Assembly: GCA_018818905.1 (NCBI GenBank) | Contig: JAHIRA010000072.1 | Coordinates: 1 to 7,278 of the forward strand | Direction of reading: 5' to 3' | DNA length: 7,278 nucleotides | Source: Patescibacteria group bacterium | GTDB lineage: Bacteria; Patescibacteriota; JABMPQ01; JAHIRA01 | Shown: positions 4,592-7,278 of the stretch, one piece after another | How positions within the stretch are numbered: position 1 is the first letter of the stretch | Layout of the letters: every line of letters starts with the position of its first letter | Notes under the pieces: generated by a model | What the model was told of the DNA's origin: nothing | Database searches by the model: none | The model's input: the letters and a program-made list of their open reading frames with translations, nothing else | Program-made: the position numbers and the translations under genes

Positions 4592-7278
4592 TTAGAAACT
4601 TCCTGCAGCAACCTTTACTCCAGAACGGGAATCAACATTTTCTGAGAAGAATCCGGGATTAAGAGTTTCCTTTCCATAACGAGTAAACATTCTAACTTGA
4701 GGTCCACCACCCGAGCCAGCGCCAGTGATAATTTCGGCCTTGTTGTCATTGTTGAGATCATGGGCTGCTACATTGACTCCATTTCTGACTTTGCTTCCAT
4801 AAGCAAAGAAACCAGGCGTGAAGGTAGCCTTGCCATCTCGTCTAAAAGTTCTGACATGTGACCCACCACTGTCTGTGGTTCCAGTAATGATTTCTGCTTT
4901 ACCATCAGCGTTGAGATCAGCTGAAGCCACTGTCACTCCGCCACGGAAGGCTGGAGCGTATGCAAAGAAACCATTTGGACTATGCTTGGCTTTGGCGTTA
5001 CGATCAAAGATTCTAACATGAGGCCCGCCACCTTCACCCGGAGAGGTAATTACCTCAGCCATACCATCACCATCCAGATCTCCGGAGGCAACATGAACAC
5101 CACCTCGAAAGTTTTTTGTGTATGGGAAGAATTTTCTGGTAAATTTTTCATTGCCTTCACCATCAAAAATTCTAACGTGAGGTCCGCCACCCGGACCGGC
5201 TCCGACAATGATTTCTTCTTTTCCATCACCATCAAGATCACCGGAGGCGACATGAATACCACCTCTAAACTTATCATTAAAGGCAAAAAATCCATTGGTC
5301 ATTTTGACTTTGCCAGCGCTATCAAAGACTCTGACTTGGGGACCAGCACCTTCTCCAGCTCCGGTAATAATCTCATCAATACCATCTCCATCCAGATCAC
5401 CGGTGGCCACTTCAAGACCATGCTTCATAGAGTCAGCATAAGCCAGGAAAGAACCCTTCTGCTGACCATGATAGTCAAAAAGTCTGACATAAGGGGATCT
5501 GTCTTTTCCTGAACCTGTCACAATGTAATTATAAACCGGCATTATCTCAACCACATTGCCGGTTCCAACCACACCAAGTCCGGAAACCGGGAAAACTGTG
5601 TAGTAATACTTCTGCTTGTTCTCAACGCTAGTATCAATAAAACTGGTTGCGCTTCCTTCGTAAACAACCTCACCATCACTCATGTGACTTGGCGCTCCAT
5701 CAGTTTTGCGAAGAACTCTAACGTGAGAAAAATATTGTTCAGGATTGCTCCAACTGACTTCTGCACCTTCTGAAACTCTTGTGGCACTCAGACTTGAAAC
5801 TGCTTCAGGAGCATGTCCAACTGTAAAGGTCCTACTCCCTACGCCAACAGTATCACCTTGCTTGGAAACAGCTCTAACTTCTACAGTATGCTCACCAACA
5901 GAAAGACCGCTAGTATTGGCAACAAAAGTAGAGCTACCTGAGACATAGTCAGTTGTGAAGTCACTAGACATTGACCAAACACCGCCATCTACTCTAACCT
6001 GTATAGATTCAATCTGATCAGTACTACTATTGTTGATGTCAAAGCCAAAAAGCTTGTGTAAGGTAGAATAACCGGAAGACTCATAAGAATGTTCGTAGAG
6101 ATTGAGATTGTTTTCAATGCCAACAGTTGCTGACCCCGTGAAAGATGGGCTGGTAGTTTCAAGAATACTTTCACTGGCGTCAAGCGCCACAGTTGGGTTA
6201 TTTTCTAGAATATCCGGAATTGTATTAGTATTACTATCTAGCCAGCCAATTTGGCCTCTAGCTGAAGGGTCCAGATTTGTGGTCGCCTCTGAGCGCATTA
6301 AACTAACTTCATCGGTCGCACAATTTCCGCCACCAATTTTATATTCACTATTTTGATTTTCAACAAAGGAGTAGCCACTTTTGACTCGGCAATCAGTTCC
6401 GGCAGAATAGTACTGATCCATAGCATAAAAACTATGTCCGAGTTCATGAGCAGCAACAGTATCCATCATACCTATGCCATAGCCATAGTTGTCGTAGGTC
6501 ATTTGCAAGAAAGGACCACCAATATATGAGAAAGCAACTCGGCCATCTGAATATCTACCGTCAGCATCATTGTTGCTATCAGCAATATACATGACCACGC
6601 CCCAATCGGTACCATCATTGTTTCTCATCTCATTGACAAAGTCATAGTTTCTAAAGAATCCTTTGTAGACATCCCCAGTTTCTGAAGTGTGGCCAAAATT
6701 AGCCATAATCTCTGGAATCCAAGTATTGTAGGCCGATAATCCGGGATTGCTAATTGGTTCGTATCCTGTTTGAGCTCGGGCATCAGTTCGACCATTGTAG
6801 AAATGAGTAGTGAAAGAAATGTTTTGGTTGGTATGCTCTTGGCTTCTGGCCACCCACCAGTCAAGAGCATTCAGAACTTCACTCTGGACCAGTTGTTCAC
6901 GAGCAGAGTCCCAATTTTCTGTTGACGGATCAATGCTGCCATTGCTTTCGGGTAGAACAACAGCGATTGAAATGTTACCCAGCATGTATTCACTGGTGTC
7001 ATAGTAACCAACTCCGTAAGTGCCCCCGACCGTTTTTTTGCTTTCTTCAATGATTTTTTTGAGATCAAGCTCTGGAGCCCTAGAATCTTCAAATCTTGTT
7101 CCTTCGGGAGTTTGTTTGGCTTTTGTGACCAAGTTTTTGTTCCAAGCTACAGCCGCTTCTTTGGCTTTGGCGCCAAATTTGGCCGCCTCGTCAAGATTGG
7201 CCTCGCTTGCGTAGGCTACCTTGACCTGGCCATCAACAAGCAACTTCTGCTTGGCTTGATTGTCGAGAGAAGCAATAA
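4592..7278 (-). CDS. Secreted zinc-metallopeptidase with Ig-like, Fn3 and FG-GAP-type repeat domains (5' end outside window)
   Basis: The frame stays open to the right edge, so the N-terminus, presumably with a signal peptide, is missing; at least 894 residues are present. In-window numbering here takes the TTG codon at 7243 as residue 1, although it is not a credible start. Residues 1-80 are Ala/Lys-rich and may be a propeptide. About 88-335 form the peptidase: zinc motif HELGHSFYAMD at 266-276 (ligands H266, H270 and probably D276; catalytic E267), a likely Met-turn SLM at 314-316, and C285 and C308 as a possible disulfide. A degenerate DSNTNTIPD loop (336-344) precedes an Ig-like domain (about 365-476), an Fn3 domain (about 478-568) and six 53-residue FG-GAP-type repeats (573-883). 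No LPXTG or transmembrane anchor is seen at the C-terminus. A cell-surface or released peptidase, perhaps binding a host or polymer through the repeats, is inferred. A strong terminator follows. Confidence 0.9.
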   Translation of the reverse strand, partial: IASLDNQAKQKLLVDGQVKVAYASEANLDEAAKFGAKAKEAAVAWNKNLVTKAKQTPEGTRFEDSRAPELDLKKIIEESKKTVGGTYGVGYYDTSEYMLGNISIAVVLPESNGSIDPSTENWDSAREQLVQSEVLNALDWWVARSQEHTNQNISFTTHFYNGRTDARAQTGYEPISNPGLSAYNTWIPEIMANFGHTSETGDVYKGFFRNYDFVNEMRNNDGTDWGVVMYIADSNNDADGRYSDGRVAFSYIGGPFLQMTYDNYGYGIGMMDTVAAHELGHSFYAMDQYYSAGTDCRVKSGYSFVENQNSEYKIGGGNCATDEVSLMRSEATTNLDPSARGQIGWLDSNTNTIPDILENNPTVALDASESILETTSPSFTGSATVGIENNLNLYEHSYESSGYSTLHKLFGFDINNSSTDQIESIQVRVDGGVWSMSSDFTTDYVSGSSTFVANTSGLSVGEHTVEVRAVSKQGDTVGVGSRTFTVGHAPEAVSSLSATRVSEGAEVSWSNPEQYFSHVRVLRKTDGAPSHMSDGEVVYEGSATSFIDTSVENKQKYYYTVFPVSGLGVVGTGNVVEIMPVYNYIVTGSGKDRSPYVRLFDYHGQQKGSFLAYADSMKHGLEVATGDLDGDGIDEIITGAGEGAGPQVRVFDSAGKVKMTNGFFAFNDKFRGGIHVASGDLDGDGKEEIIVGAGPGGGPHVRIFDGEGNEKFTRKFFPYTKNFRGGVHVASGDLDGDGMAEVITSPGEGGGPHVRIFDRNAKAKHSPNGFFAYAPAFRGGVTVASADLNADGKAEIITGTTDSGGSHVRTFRRDGKATFTPGFFAYGSKVRNGVNVAAHDLNNDNKAEIITGAGSGGGPQVRMFTRYGKETLNPGFFSENVDSRSGVKVAAGSF
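4595..5527 (-). repeat. Six tandem FG-GAP-type protein repeats, about 159 bp each
   Basis: The C-terminal third of the surface protein is a tandem array. Approximate units are 5527-5372, 5371-5213, 5212-5054, 5053-4892, 4891-4733 and 4732-4595. Each unit has the pattern EIITGAGxGGGPxVRxFD, a variable stretch, GFFAYxxxFRGGVxVAxGD, then the calcium-type loop DLDGDG. The loop starts at residues 616, 669, 722, 776 and 829, a period of 53 to 54. Units 1 to 3 keep DLDGDG, unit 4 has DLNADG, unit 5 DLNNDN, and unit 6 stops at the point where its loop would begin. The units resemble beta-propeller blades of the FG-GAP/integrin type. DNA similarity between units is visible, for example around 5060-5105 and 5219-5264. 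Confidence 0.9.

Noticed and set aside
4982..5512. A 176-codon plus-strand open frame
   Set aside because: It lies antisense to the FG-GAP repeats and its apparent repeated composition simply mirrors them. The minus-strand frame has clear protein motifs and a matching terminator.
4595..5527. Possible CRISPR or non-coding satellite array
   Set aside because: The 159 bp period keeps the reading frame and encodes a known repeat pattern, with coding-type variation between units.
6212..6238. DSNTNTIPD as a dockerin or thrombospondin type 3 calcium loop
   Set aside because: It resembles DSDGDGIPD loops, but most calcium-binding aspartates are replaced by Asn or Thr and there is one copy only. It is better seen as a degenerate linker.
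7241..7243. TTG as the start of the surface peptidase gene
   Set aside because: The frame continues open upstream to the window edge with normal coding content (IASLDNQAKQK), and no signal peptide follows the TTG. The real start lies outside the window.

Overview
The window looks like chromosomal DNA from a Patescibacteria (CPR), probably Parcubacteria-type, genome. The basis is the gene style: a secreted metallopeptidase ending in FG-GAP-type repeats (consensus FFAY..F.GGV.VA.GDLDGDG..EII.G.G.GGGPHVRIFD), a coiled-coil lipoprotein beside a membrane-anchored HtrA protease, tight spacing, AT-rich leaders without obvious Shine-Dalgarno sequences, and ordinary genes of unknown family. This placement is recognition from memory, not a search. 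The genetic code appears standard: four genes stop at TAA, the CCA gene stops at TGA, and no in-frame TGA codons are seen.

Every supported gene lies on the minus strand, so transcription runs from high to low coordinates. From the right edge: (1) a large surface protein (7278 to 4592), cut at its N-terminus by the window edge, with a zinc-metallopeptidase domain, an Ig-like domain, an Fn3 domain and six FG-GAP-type repeats, followed by a GC-rich intrinsic terminator at 4531-4567; (2) a 119-residue membrane protein of unknown function (4474 to 4115); (3) a coiled-coil lipoprotein (4037 to 3045) whose likely promoter lies in the 3' end of gene 2; (4) an HtrA/DegP-type protease with one PDZ domain (3030 to 1816), 14 bp after the lipoprotein and probably in its operon; (5) a second hairpin terminator at 1755-1798; (6) a CCA-adding enzyme/poly(A) polymerase-family nucleotidyltransferase with an HD domain (1750 to 302); (7) an unrecognised gene overlapping it by ATGA and running off the left edge (305 to 1).

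Genes 1 to 4 form a cell-envelope block: a secreted peptidase or adhesin, a small membrane protein, a lipoprotein and a quality-control protease. Genes 6 and 7 form a separate cytoplasmic unit for tRNA 3'-end maturation plus an unknown partner. The junction at 1750-1800 is the most intriguing small-scale structure: a terminator hairpin, a possible extended -10 promoter in its loop, and the CCA start codon are packed into about 50 bp. No RNA genes, insertion sequences, CRISPR arrays or attachment sites were seen, and no gene-free stretch exceeds about 120 bp.
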